NCBI RefSeq assembly: GCF_947631165.1
Contig: NZ_CANRKH010000011.1
Location: 22,826-86,825, forward strand
DNA length: 64,000 nucleotides
Origin: an uncultured Dysosmobacter sp.
GTDB taxonomy: Bacteria > Bacillota > Clostridia > Oscillospirales > Oscillospiraceae
Reading direction: 5' to 3'
Shown: positions 32,702 to 41,189 of the stretch, in pieces
Layout of the letters: each line of letters starts with the position of its first letter
Position numbering within the stretch: the stretch's first letter is position 1
Program-made: the position numbers and the translations under genes
Notes under the pieces: model-generated
What the model was told of the DNA's origin: nothing
Database searches by the model: none
What the model saw: the letters and a program-made list of their open reading frames with translations, nothing else

Positions 32702-33487
32702 ATGGAACAGGCCCATAAAAAAATGATCGTGCAGGTGACCGCGGCGGTGCTGGTGCTTCTGCTGTCCCTGCTGGCGGCATCGAAGGCCGCGTCGCCGGAA
32801 TTCCATCAGGGGACCCTGGCGGCGCTGGACGAGAAGCGGGCCACGGTCATGGAGCTGACCGCCGCCTCTACTGCCGCCTCTGCCGCCATCACGCTTCTAC
32901 CGGGGGACACGGCGACCCCTATTGCCGACAAGCTGGCGGACCTCAGCGGCTATTTTCTGCTGGTCCTCTGCGCCATCTATCTGGAAAAATATCTGGTGAC
33001 CATCACCGGCTGTGCGGCGTTCCAGATCCTGATCCCGCTGGCCTGCATGCTGTGGATCGTCTATGCCGTTTTCCGGCGGGATGCCTGCAGGCGCGCGGCG
33101 GTGAAGCTGCTGGCCTTCGGCCTGGCCATTTTCCTGGTGATCCCAGCCAGTGTGGGGGTGTCCAATCTCATTGAAAACACCTATGCCGCCTCCATCCAGA
33201 GCACCATCGACTCGGCGAAGAAGTCCACGGACCTGATCGAAGAGGACAGCGCCGCTCAGGAGCCGGAGGATTCCGGCCTGCTGTCCGGCCTGCTCTCCCA
33301 GGCCGGCAAGGCCAAGGACGCCATTACCGGCGTGGGGGAGAAGGTGGAGCAGGTCCTGAACAACTTCATCGAGGCCCTGGCGGTGATGCTGGTGACCTCC
33401 TGCGTCATCCCCATCCTGGTGCTGCTGTTCTTCCTGTGGATCACGAAGCTGCTGCTGGGGGCTGACCTGTCCCGGCGGGAGCGCTGA
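32702..33487 (+). CDS. Membrane protein of unknown function
   Basis: A 261-residue protein with four hydrophobic helices: near the N-terminus (IVQVTAAVLVLLLSLLAA), a pair around residues 90-165, and one near the C-terminus (AVMLVTSCVIPILVLLFFLW). Between the first and second lie acidic, threonine/alanine-rich residues (ELTAASTAASAAITLLPGDTA), and between the third and fourth an amphipathic acidic stretch that may form a coiled coil. I cannot assign a family, although similar sequences seem common in gut Clostridia and Bacteroidetes. GAAAGAGGTG precedes the start region. It is probably the last gene of the mtaB operon. Confidence 0.72.
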   Translation: MEQAHKKMIVQVTAAVLVLLLSLLAASKAASPEFHQGTLAALDEKRATVMELTAASTAASAAITLLPGDTATPIADKLADLSGYFLLVLCAIYLEKYLVTITGCAAFQILIPLACMLWIVYAVFRRDACRRAAVKLLAFGLAIFLVIPASVGVSNLIENTYAASIQSTIDSAKKSTDLIEEDSAAQEPEDSGLLSGLLSQAGKAKDAITGVGEKVEQVLNNFIEALAVMLVTSCVIPILVLLFFLWITKLLLGADLSRRER

Positions 33488-33505
33488 GGAGAAAACGGGA
33501 CGCAA

Positions 33506-33538
33506 GTCAAAACCTCCGGCTCAGCCGGAGGTTTTGAC
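33506..33538. terminator. Bidirectional terminator
   Basis: A perfect 15-bp inverted repeat GTCAAAACCTCCGGC with loop TCA and TTTT within the arm; it separates the convergent membrane protein and BrnQ genes. Confidence 0.8.
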
Positions 33539-33541
33539 TGA

Positions 33542-34891
33542 TTATGCGGCCTTTTTCCCAAAGGTGTGCAGAAGCAGGCCCACGGCCAGACCGGCACAGG
33601 CGGGGAGGACCCAGCCCATGCCGATGGGGAAGAAGGGCAGGAACTTCTCGGCGGGAGCCAGCAGAAGCTCCGCGTGCAGCACGTCCCTGGCACCCGTGGG
33701 CAGGGCTTTCACAAAGTCCAGAATGGCGGCCAGGGCGGTGGGGACGATGACCGCGATAAAGACCCGGCGGTCATAGCCGAACCAGTGGCCGCACAGGCAC
33801 AGCAGGATCAGCGTGATGGTCAGGGGATACAGGAACATCAGCACCGGCAGGGACAGCTCGATGATCCGGCTGAGGCCGAAGTTGGCGATGCCGAAGGAGA
33901 ACAGGCAGAACAGGATGGCCCAGGCCCGATAACCCATGGACCTGGGGAACAGCTCCACAAAGGTGGACGCGCAGGAGGTGATGAGGCCGATGGCAGTCTT
34001 CATGCAGGCGAAGGTGACGGTGATCCCCAGCAGCACGCCGCCGAAGGCGCCAAAGTAATGGGTACCCACCCGGTAGAGCACCTCGCCGCCGTCGGCGCAC
34101 AGGCCGTACACCGCCCGGGACTGAGCGCCCACCACCGTCAGCAGGCAGTAGATGGCGGCCATCAGCAGTGTGCTGAAGAAGCCGGCTTTCACCGTGCCGG
34201 CGGCGATGGCTCCGGGGGAGCGGACCCCAAGGTCCCGGATGGCGTTGATGAGCACGATGCCGAAGGCCAGGGCCGCCAGGGCGTCCAGGGTGTTGTAGCC
34301 CTCCAGAAAGCCTTGGAAGAAGCTCATGGAGGCATAGGGACCCACCGGCTCCGAAGCGGAGACGGCCCCCATGGGACGCAGCAGGGCCGTGATGGTCAGG
34401 ATGCCCAGAAACAGCAGGAACAGGGGATTCAGGATCTTGCCCACCCAGGTCATGATGCCGGAGGGCCGCAGGGAGAAGAACAGCACCGCCGCAAAGAACA
34501 GCGCCGAGAACAGGCACAGCACCAGCTTGGAGCGCTCCGCCGGGATCAGGGGCAGGATGCCCACGGAGAAGGACACCGTGGCGGTACGGGGAATGGCGAA
34601 CAGGGGCCCGATGGAGAGATACAGCAGGCAGGTGAAAAAATAGCTGTATGGCCGTCCTACCCTGCAGCCCATCTCAAAGAGGCCCTCGCTGCGGGAGATG
34701 CCTATGGCGGCCACGCCCAGCAGGGGCAGGCCCACGCCGGTGAGGCAGAAGCCGATGACGGCGGGCCACAGGGCCGCGCCTGCCTGTTGGCCCATCAGGG
34801 CTGGGAAGATCAGATTGCCCGCACCGAAAAACATGCCAAACAGCATGGAGGAGAGAAAAACATATTCTTTGGCCGTCAGTTTGTGGTCCAT
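33542..34891 (-). CDS. brnQ: Branched-chain amino acid transporter, BrnQ/LIVCS family
   Basis: A 449-residue carrier with 12 predicted transmembrane segments that imports leucine, isoleucine or valine with a cation. The N-terminus FLSSMLFGMFFGAGNLIFPA is diagnostic for LIVCS carriers, as are GVGLPLLGVAAIG and IGPLFAIPRTATVSF. It lies 22 bp downstream of recG on the same strand, so it may be co-transcribed. No leucine-responsive leader was seen in the short gap. Confidence 0.93.
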   Translation of the reverse strand: MDHKLTAKEYVFLSSMLFGMFFGAGNLIFPALMGQQAGAALWPAVIGFCLTGVGLPLLGVAAIGISRSEGLFEMGCRVGRPYSYFFTCLLYLSIGPLFAIPRTATVSFSVGILPLIPAERSKLVLCLFSALFFAAVLFFSLRPSGIMTWVGKILNPLFLLFLGILTITALLRPMGAVSASEPVGPYASMSFFQGFLEGYNTLDALAALAFGIVLINAIRDLGVRSPGAIAAGTVKAGFFSTLLMAAIYCLLTVVGAQSRAVYGLCADGGEVLYRVGTHYFGAFGGVLLGITVTFACMKTAIGLITSCASTFVELFPRSMGYRAWAILFCLFSFGIANFGLSRIIELSLPVLMFLYPLTITLILLCLCGHWFGYDRRVFIAVIVPTALAAILDFVKALPTGARDVLHAELLLAPAEKFLPFFPIGMGWVLPACAGLAVGLLLHTFGKKAA

Positions 34892-34913
34892 GGTGTGTGC
34901 TCCTTTGTTTCGC

Positions 34914-36962
34914 TCAATTCAGCGTGTCTTCATTTTGGGTAAACAGCTCTGCAATCCGCTCCGCGGTGGCGGGGCAGCGCTTCAGTTCCGGGTCTGCCGC
35001 CAGCAGGGTCTCTGCCGCCGCCTGGGCCTCCTTCAAAAGCTGGGTATCACAGCCGATATCGGCGATCCGCAGCCCCGGCAATCCGTGCTGCCGCTGGCCG
35101 AAAAAGTCGCCGGGACCCCGCAGACGCAGATCCTCCTCTGCAATCTTAAAGCCGTCGGTGGTCCTGGTCATGACCTTCAGCCGCTGCCGGGTCTCCTCGC
35201 TGCGGTTGTCGGAGATGAGGATGCAGTAGGACTGGTGCTTGCCCCGGCCCACCCGGCCCCGGAGCTGGTGGAGCTGGCTCAGGCCGAAGCGCTCCGCGTT
35301 CTCGATCACCATCACCGCCGCGTTGGGCACGTCGACCCCCACCTCGATGACGGTGGTGGATACCAGAATGTCTGTCTCATGGGCGGCAAAGGCTGTCATC
35401 ACCGCGTCCTTCTCCTTTGGCTTCATCCTGCCGTGGACGAAGGCTACCTTCAAATCGGGAAACACTTGAGTTTGCAGCATGCTGGCGTATTCCGTCACGG
35501 CCTTCCGCTCGTCGGGCAGCTCGTCGTTTCCCTCCACCATGGGGCAGACGATATAGGCCTGCCGGCCCTCCGCCGCCAGCTTGCGGATAAAATTGTAGAT
35601 CCGGGGGTGGTAGCTGCCGGGAACGGCGTAAGTCTCGATGGGCCGCCGTCCCGGAGGGAGCTGGTCAATGATGGAGACCTCCAGGTCGCCGTACAGGATC
35701 AGCGCCAGGGTCCGGGGAATGGGGGTCGCGGACATGACCAGGGTGTGGGGATGCTCCCCTTTGCCCGCCAGGGCTGCCCGCTGGGCCACGCCGAAACGGT
35801 GCTGTTCATCCGTCACCACCAGACCGAGATCGGCGTATTCCATGCCGCCGGTGATGAGGGCGTGGGTCCCGATGGCGAAGTCGATCTCCCCCGCCGCCAG
35901 CTGGGCGGCGATGGACCGTTTCGTTTTCATCGGGGTCGAGCCGGTCAGCAGGGCGCAGCGTATACCGAGATTTTCCATCAGCGGGGCCAGTCCCGCATAA
36001 TGCTGCTGGGCCAGGATCTCCGTAGGGGCCATCAGGGCTGCCTGACGGCCGTTTTTTACCGCGAAATAGATGCAGGCGGCTGCCACCATGGTCTTGCCGG
36101 AGCCCACATCGCCCTGACACAGCCGGTTCATGGGGGTCCCGGACCGCATGTCCGCCAGGGCCTCGTCCACACACCGCTGCTGGGCGCTTGTCAGGGTAAA
36201 AGGCAGGATGCTGTAAAACGCATCCATATCCACTGCCTTGCAGGGGGGGACATGGACAACCTCCCGCCGCTGCCGCAGCCGCTTCAGGCCGATGGTGAAC
36301 AAAAACAGCTCCTCAAAGGCCAGCCGCCGCCGGGCGATGTCCAGGGCCTCGGCGGACTCGGGAAAATGGATGTTCTCGTAAGCGTAATTGATCCGGCACA
36401 GGTGGCGTTCCTGCCGCACATCGTCCGGCAGCACGTCCGGCAGGATATCGGCGCAGGCGTCCAGACCCTGGCGGATGGACCGGGACAGGACCAGCTGGCT
36501 GACGCCGGCGGTGAGGGGGTAGATGGGCACGATGCGCCCGGTGAACTCCCCCCGGCCCTCCCGCTCCACGATGGGGCTGGCCATGGTCTTGCGGAGAAGG
36601 TTCCCCTCCGCCCGGCCATAGAACACATAGGTCTCCCCCTGGGCCAGCTGGTTTTTCAGCCAAGTCTGGTTGAAAAAGGTCACGTCCAGCACGCCGCTCT
36701 CATCCACGGCCCGGACCTTTACCAGGTCCATGCCCTTTCGGATATGGGACACCGTGGGCGGGGATGCGATCATAGCTGCCACGCAGGCATACTCGCCGGG
36801 GACCAGGTCCGCGATGCGCCGGACCTGGGTGCGGTCGTCATATTTTCGGGGAAACCAGGAGATCAGGTCCCGCAGCGTGGCGATGCCCAGTTTGCCCAGG
36901 GCTTTGGCCCGCTGCTCGCCGATACCTTTGATATATCGCACGTCTGTGGACAGGTCCGCCAT
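34914..36962 (-). CDS. recG: ATP-dependent DNA helicase RecG
   Basis: A 682-residue superfamily 2 helicase that remodels stalled forks and Holliday junctions. The N-terminal wedge domain starts with a helix-hairpin-helix-like VRYIKGIGEQRAKALGKLG. The helicase core has Walker A GDVGSGKTMVA, the RecG-type box DEQHRFGVAQR, MSATPIPRTLA, and the late QLRGRVGRG motif VI. The ATG at 36962 has GGGGGAG upstream. The frame is open beyond it to 37310, but that extension crosses the structured RNA candidate and is not coding. Confidence 0.96.
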   Translation of the reverse strand: MADLSTDVRYIKGIGEQRAKALGKLGIATLRDLISWFPRKYDDRTQVRRIADLVPGEYACVAAMIASPPTVSHIRKGMDLVKVRAVDESGVLDVTFFNQTWLKNQLAQGETYVFYGRAEGNLLRKTMASPIVEREGRGEFTGRIVPIYPLTAGVSQLVLSRSIRQGLDACADILPDVLPDDVRQERHLCRINYAYENIHFPESAEALDIARRRLAFEELFLFTIGLKRLRQRREVVHVPPCKAVDMDAFYSILPFTLTSAQQRCVDEALADMRSGTPMNRLCQGDVGSGKTMVAAACIYFAVKNGRQAALMAPTEILAQQHYAGLAPLMENLGIRCALLTGSTPMKTKRSIAAQLAAGEIDFAIGTHALITGGMEYADLGLVVTDEQHRFGVAQRAALAGKGEHPHTLVMSATPIPRTLALILYGDLEVSIIDQLPPGRRPIETYAVPGSYHPRIYNFIRKLAAEGRQAYIVCPMVEGNDELPDERKAVTEYASMLQTQVFPDLKVAFVHGRMKPKEKDAVMTAFAAHETDILVSTTVIEVGVDVPNAAVMVIENAERFGLSQLHQLRGRVGRGKHQSYCILISDNRSEETRQRLKVMTRTTDGFKIAEEDLRLRGPGDFFGQRQHGLPGLRIADIGCDTQLLKEAQAAAETLLAADPELKRCPATAERIAELFTQNEDTLN

Positions 36963-37009
36963 GAGAGCTCCCCCTTTCTTGCATCTCCAACATACGCATG
37001 ATACCATGA

Positions 37010-37160
37010 CTGGCGGAAAAAAACAAGGAAACTTCGGCGGCCTGGGGGATCTGCTTCCCTGGAGGGGGCGGAGAGGCGCTGGGCGAGTCTGCGGCCTCGC
37101 AGGTCTTACGGGATGTTTCCCAGCGCACAGCAGCCAGGGAACATGGATCTCTATTTTTCG
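37010..37160 (+). ncRNA. Candidate 6S-like structured RNA
   Basis: On the plus strand four nested stems form one long rod: GGGGATC/GATCTCT (37045/37146, using G-U pairs), TTCCCTGG/CCAGGGAA (37055/37134), a large internal loop, GCGCTGGG/CCCAGCGC (37076/37119), and an apical CTGCG-GCCT-CGCAG hairpin. The G-U pairs only work on this strand. A possible promoter TTGCAT-17 bp-TACCAT ends at 37007, and ATTTTTCG follows the last stem. A rod with a central bubble resembles 6S RNA, but length is short and no database comparison was possible. Confidence 0.5.
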
Positions 37161-37196
37161 CGCTGTGGTGTGAACGCTGTAAGGCTTGGAACATAT

Positions 37197-37235
37197 AAAA
37201 AGTGCCCGCCGGGAAAATTTCCGGCGGGCACTTTT
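37197..37235 (-). terminator. Terminator after dfrA
   Basis: AAAGTGCCCGCCGG and its complement around an AT-rich loop; on the minus strand the second arm runs into TTTTTATAT. Confidence 0.85.
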
Positions 37236-37245
37236 GCATACTATA

Positions 37246-37743
37246 TTAAATCTTTGTATTGATATAATCCACAAAACGATAGGTAAATCCATTTTCTGTG
37301 ATCGGCTCACCGGTCTGCTCCACCTCCCAGCCCGGCAGCTTATCCAGGTTGGGGAAGTAGGTGTCGGATTCCTCCACCTGGGTCTCGACCCGGGTGAGGT
37401 AGACCCGTTCGCACCGGCTCAGAAGTGTGGCGTATACGCTGCCGCCGCCAATGATCCACAGCTTGTTGGGATCCTCGCTCTCCGTCATCTTCAGGGCTTC
37501 CTCAGTGCTGAACGCAACCTCGGCGCCCTCCCGGGAGAAGTCCGTGTTGTGGGTTATCACGATATTCCGCCGGTTGGGCAGGGGCCTTCCGCCGGGAAAG
37601 GACTCAAAGGTCTTGCGGCCCATGACAACGGTGCCGCCTGTGGTCATGGTACGGAAGCGCTTCATGTCCGTGGGCAGGGAGAACAGCAGCCCCCCCTCCA
37701 GGCCGATGGCCCAATTCTGATCGACGACGACGATGGCATTCAT
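37246..37743 (-). CDS. dfrA: Dihydrofolate reductase
   Basis: A 165-residue NADPH-dependent enzyme that regenerates tetrahydrofolate. The sequence opens MNAIVVVDQNWAIGLEGGLL, with the conserved W-x-I-G. TTGGTVVMGRKTFESFPGG and KLWIIGGGSVYATLL are the cofactor and folate-site motifs. GGAAGGAGAG supports the ATG at 37743. It lies 35 bp downstream of thyA, the standard pairing, because ThyA consumes methylene-THF and produces the dihydrofolate that this enzyme reduces. Confidence 0.95.
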   Translation of the reverse strand: MNAIVVVDQNWAIGLEGGLLFSLPTDMKRFRTMTTGGTVVMGRKTFESFPGGRPLPNRRNIVITHNTDFSREGAEVAFSTEEALKMTESEDPNKLWIIGGGSVYATLLSRCERVYLTRVETQVEESDTYFPNLDKLPGWEVEQTGEPITENGFTYRFVDYINTKI

Positions 37744-37778
37744 GTTTCTGTCTCTCCTTCCAAAGCAAATCACAGGCG

Positions 37779-38609
37779 TCAGACCGCCACGGGGATCTTG
37801 TGGGCGAAGGGGGCGGGATCATAGCCCTCCAACCGGAAGTGGTCCTTGGTAAACTGGTAGAAATCTGTCACGGAGGGGTCCATCCACAGCTGGGGGGCCG
37901 CCTTGGGCTGCTGGCAGATCAGCTCTTCCACCATGGGGACATGGCGGTCATAGATGTGGCAGTCGGCAATGACGTGGACCAGCTCTCCGGGAACCAGGCC
38001 GCTGACCTGGGCGAACATATGCACCAGCAGGGCGTACTGCACCACGTTCCAGTTGCCCGCGGCCAGCATGTCCTGGCTGCGCTGGTTCAAAATGGCGTTC
38101 AGCACATTGCCGGAGACGTTGAAGGTCATAGAGTAGGCGCAGGGGGCCAGGTGCATCTCGCTGAGGTCGTGGTGGTTGAAGAGGTTGGTCAGGATGCGGC
38201 GGCTGGCGGGATTCTCCCGCAGGTCCTTCAAGACCCGGTCCACCTGGTCCATATCGCCGTCGGCGTAGTGGTGCTTCACGCCCATCTGATATCCGTAGGC
38301 CTTGCCGATGGAGCCGGTCTCGTCGGCCCACTGGTCCCAAACGTGGGAGCTGAGATCATGGATGTTATTGGACTTCTTCTGCCAGATCCACAGCAGCTCA
38401 TCCAGGGCAGACTTCCAATAGGTGCGGCGGATGGTGAGGATGGGGAATTCCTCCCGCAGGTCATAGCGGTTGATCACACCGAATTTTTTGATGGTGTGGG
38501 CGGGGCTTCCGTCCTCCCAGCGGGGGCGGACCTCCCGGTCGGTGTCCCAGACGCCGTTTTCCAGAATATCCCGGCAGGTCTGGATGAAGATGTCATCGGC
38601 GCGGCTCAT
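37779..38609 (-). CDS. thyA: Thymidylate synthase ThyA
   Basis: A 276-residue enzyme converting dUMP to dTMP with methylene-tetrahydrofolate. The catalytic cysteine is in LAPCAYSMTF, the dUMP-binding arginines in NPASRRILTNLFN, and the family's QRSQDMLAAGNWNVVQYA segment (a variant of the usual QRSxDxxLGxPFN) follows. The C-terminus ends KIPVAV. The altered QRSQDMLAAGNWN segment is seen in a subgroup of Clostridia. It precedes dfrA in a two-gene unit. Confidence 0.94.
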   Translation of the reverse strand: MSRADDIFIQTCRDILENGVWDTDREVRPRWEDGSPAHTIKKFGVINRYDLREEFPILTIRRTYWKSALDELLWIWQKKSNNIHDLSSHVWDQWADETGSIGKAYGYQMGVKHHYADGDMDQVDRVLKDLRENPASRRILTNLFNHHDLSEMHLAPCAYSMTFNVSGNVLNAILNQRSQDMLAAGNWNVVQYALLVHMFAQVSGLVPGELVHVIADCHIYDRHVPMVEELICQQPKAAPQLWMDPSVTDFYQFTKDHFRLEGYDPAPFAHKIPVAV

Positions 38610-38749
38610 GCGGATTCCTCCCTTGATATCATATTTTGCCTTTACTGAAGGTAGTATACCAAATCCGGCGGCAGTTTGGTAGAGGGAATCTTACGGACTT
38701 TTACCCAAACTATTAAAAAAAATTTGCATGGTTTTGGAGGAATTTCTGA

Positions 38750-38778
38750 TTGTGCATCTGTAAAATGTGCGGTAAGAT
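38750..38778 (+). promoter_or_regulatory. Candidate promoter of the AraC-type gene
   Basis: TTGTGC (38750-38755), 17-bp spacer, TAAGAT (38773-38778), 90 bases before the start codon. Confidence 0.45.
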
Positions 38779-38868
38779 GGGCGTATTGAAAAAGCGGCTC
38801 CGGACGGCGGCGCCAAATTACGACTTACAGAGCCGGCAAGAGACCGACGACAGAGAGGGGGACCTGAT

Positions 38869-39717
38869 ATGCTGGATCGCAGCGAGGTGGGCAAGCGGGG
38901 CTATCTGAATGAGGATTTCCGCCTGTTCCACCTGAAGGACAGCCGCGCGCAGAAGCTGGATTACCACTACCACGAGTTCGATAAGCTGATCCTGCTGCTG
39001 AACGGCAAGGTCACCTATGTGGTGGAGGGCGTCACCTATTTTCTCCAGCCCTGGGACGTGCTGCTGGTACAGCACAACATGATCCACCGGCCCATCATCG
39101 ACCCGTCGGAGCCGTATGAGCGGGTCGTGATCTGGCTGGGCCGGGATTGGCTGGAGCAGCGGAGCGACCCGGGCGCGGCGCTGGACACCTGCTTTGACAC
39201 CGCGCGCCAGCGGGGCTTCCACCTGCTGCGGACGGACGGAGAACGGCGGCTCCAATATATGCAGGTCATCCAGCGGCTGGAGGACGCGCTGCGCTCCACG
39301 GAGTTCGGGGCGGGCCGCATGGCGGATACCCTGTGCCAGCAGCTTTTGATCGCCGTCAACCGGGACCTGCTGCGCTCCCGCACCGCCGCGGAGGCGCAGG
39401 ATAGCTACCGGATGGACCCGAAGATGGAGGAGATCCTGCAATACATCACCCAGAATCTGGATGGAGAGCTGTCGGTGGACGCGCTGGCGAAGCGGTTTTA
39501 CCTGAGCCGGTACTATCTGATGCACCGGTTCAAGGCCGTCACCGGCTACACGGTCCACCAGTATATCAGTCAGAAGCGCCTGGTATGGGCGGGAGAGCTC
39601 ATCCGCTCCGGCGTGCCGGTGATGAAGGCCGCCGAGCAGGCGGGCTTTCGGGAGTACTCCACCTTTCTCCGGGCTTTTCAGAATACCTTTCACATCAGTC
39701 CCCGTGAATTTCGGTAA
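38869..39717 (+). CDS. AraC-family regulator with cupin domain
   Basis: A 282-residue transcription factor. The N-terminal cupin-like sensor (about 20-110: HYHEFDKLILLLNGKVTYVV, QPWDVLLVQHNMIHRP) is followed by the AraC DNA-binding domain (about 185-282) with two helix-turn-helix units (LAKRFYLSRYYLMHRFKAVTG and AAEQAGFREYSTFLRAFQNT). The effector is probably a small molecule bound in the cupin pocket. It is directly upstream of a MATE pump on the same strand, so it may regulate that pump. GAGAGGGGG precedes the ATG. Confidence 0.92.
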   Translation: MLDRSEVGKRGYLNEDFRLFHLKDSRAQKLDYHYHEFDKLILLLNGKVTYVVEGVTYFLQPWDVLLVQHNMIHRPIIDPSEPYERVVIWLGRDWLEQRSDPGAALDTCFDTARQRGFHLLRTDGERRLQYMQVIQRLEDALRSTEFGAGRMADTLCQQLLIAVNRDLLRSRTAAEAQDSYRMDPKMEEILQYITQNLDGELSVDALAKRFYLSRYYLMHRFKAVTGYTVHQYISQKRLVWAGELIRSGVPVMKAAEQAGFREYSTFLRAFQNTFHISPREFR

Positions 39718-39765
39718 TACGATTTCCTGATAAAACGATTTGATCGTTTTACCAGGGATTTGTAT
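39717..39765. repeat. Dispersed hairpin-chain repeat, reduced copy 3
   Basis: Begins ATACGATTTCCTGATAAAAC directly at the AraC gene stop codon, keeps only the AAAACGAT-TTG-ATCGTTTT hairpin, and ends TTGTAT. It looks like an internally deleted form of the 170-bp copies at 10181 and 17124. Confidence 0.65.
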
Positions 39766-39803
39766 AAGTAGACCAACGCGCGGAAAAAGGAAGCAGAAAC
39801 AAC

Positions 39804-41156
39804 ATGGAAACCAAGCAGATCAACGTGGAATTTACAAAACAGGACCTGCGGCGGCTGATCGTGCCGCTGGTCATTGAGCAGCTGCTGGCCATCACGGTGG
39901 GCCTGTTTGACTCCGTGATGGTGTCCCAGGTGGGGGAGGCGGCTATCTCCGCCGTGTCGCTGGTGGATACCGTCAATGTGCTGATGGTCAACGCCTTTTC
40001 AGCGTTGGCCACCGGCGGCGCCGTCATCGCGGGCCAGTACCTGGGCCGGCGGGAGATGGACAAGGCGGGCCATTCCGGCGCCCAGCTCCTGCTGTTTATG
40101 GTGGAGGTCTCGCTGCTGGTCATGCTCCTGTTCTATCTGGGCAAGGGTTTTGTGCTGCATGTGGTGTTCGGACAGGTAGAGGCGGATGTGGCGGCTTACG
40201 CGGACACCTATTACATGATCGTAGAGGCGTCCACGCCCTTCCTGGCCATTTACAGCGCCGGAGCAGCCCTGTTCCGGGTCATGGGCAACTCCAAGATCTC
40301 CATGTGGGTGTCCCTGGGCATGAACATCATCAATGTGGTGGGCAACGCTATTTTGATCTTCATCGTCCGCATGGGCGTGGAGGGCGTGGCCATTCCCACG
40401 CTGGTGTCCCGGGCGGCGGCGGCCGCCGCCATGGTGGCGCTGCTGCGGCGGATGCCCGGACTTCCTTTGCGGATCGAGCGGTTCACCCTGCACCATGACC
40501 GCTATGTGGTGCGGAACATTCTGCGCTTCGGCGTGCCCAACGGCCTGGAGAGCAGCATGTTCCAGCTGGGGAAGATCCTGCTGCTCTCCACCGTTGCCGT
40601 GCTGGGCACCGCGTCGGTGGCGGCCAATGCCATCGGCAATACGGTGACCTCCTTCCAGTGCGTGGCGGGCAACGCCCTGGGCCTTGCCATGGTGACGGTG
40701 GTCTCCCGCTGCGTGGGCGCCGGAAGCTATGAAAAGGCCCGGTATTACGCCTGGAAGCTGCTGAAGGCCACATACCTCTATATGGATATCTGCATCATCG
40801 CCATCTGCGCGGCGCTTCCCCTCATCCTGAAGCTGTACAACGTGTCCGATCAGGCGGCGGAATACGCCCGCATCATCATTCTGATGCACGGCGGGGCCGC
40901 CATGCTCCTGTGGCCCCTGTCCTTCACCCTGCCCCAGGCCCTCCGGGCGGCGGGGGACACCCGGTTCACCATGGTGGTCTCCACGGTCTCCATGTGGACG
41001 CTGCGGGTCGGCCTGGGCGTTTTGCTGGGCCGGTTCTGGGGCTTCGGCGTGCTGGGCATCTGGATGGCCATGTTTGCCGACTGGCTGCTGCGGGTCGCCT
41101 TTTTCCTCCCCCGGTTCCGCGGCCGTAAGTGGGAGACCATGAGCATTCGGGAATAA
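39804..41156 (+). CDS. MATE family efflux transporter
   Basis: A 450-residue 12-helix transporter. Typical MATE features are the start DLRRLIVPLVIEQLLAITVGLFDSVMVSQVG, ATGGAVIAGQYLGRREM, and in the second half FGVPNGLESSMFQLGKIL and SVAANAIGNTVTSFQ. It is not closely similar to the other MATE protein at 27815-29206. Substrates are unknown. Placement behind an AraC regulator suggests inducible export. AAAAAGGAAG precedes the ATG. A strong bidirectional terminator follows. Confidence 0.9.
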   Translation: METKQINVEFTKQDLRRLIVPLVIEQLLAITVGLFDSVMVSQVGEAAISAVSLVDTVNVLMVNAFSALATGGAVIAGQYLGRREMDKAGHSGAQLLLFMVEVSLLVMLLFYLGKGFVLHVVFGQVEADVAAYADTYYMIVEASTPFLAIYSAGAALFRVMGNSKISMWVSLGMNIINVVGNAILIFIVRMGVEGVAIPTLVSRAAAAAAMVALLRRMPGLPLRIERFTLHHDRYVVRNILRFGVPNGLESSMFQLGKILLLSTVAVLGTASVAANAIGNTVTSFQCVAGNALGLAMVTVVSRCVGAGSYEKARYYAWKLLKATYLYMDICIIAICAALPLILKLYNVSDQAAEYARIIILMHGGAAMLLWPLSFTLPQALRAAGDTRFTMVVSTVSMWTLRVGLGVLLGRFWGFGVLGIWMAMFADWLLRVAFFLPRFRGRKWETMSIRE

Positions 41157-41189
41157 CAAAAACGCCTTTCGAAGAGAAAGGCGTTTTTG
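41157..41189. terminator. Bidirectional terminator
   Basis: AAAAACGCCTTTC, loop GAAGA, complement, TTTTTG; it lies between the convergent MATE and AraC genes. Confidence 0.85.

Noticed and set aside
37010..37160. SRP RNA or tmRNA
   Set aside because: The GGAAGGAAGCAGCC-type SRP apical loop and tRNA-like ends are absent.
36963..37310. N-terminal extension of RecG to 37310
   Set aside because: The RecG start with GGGGGAG at 36962 gives a normal N-terminus; the extension crosses the structured RNA and the dfrA terminator.
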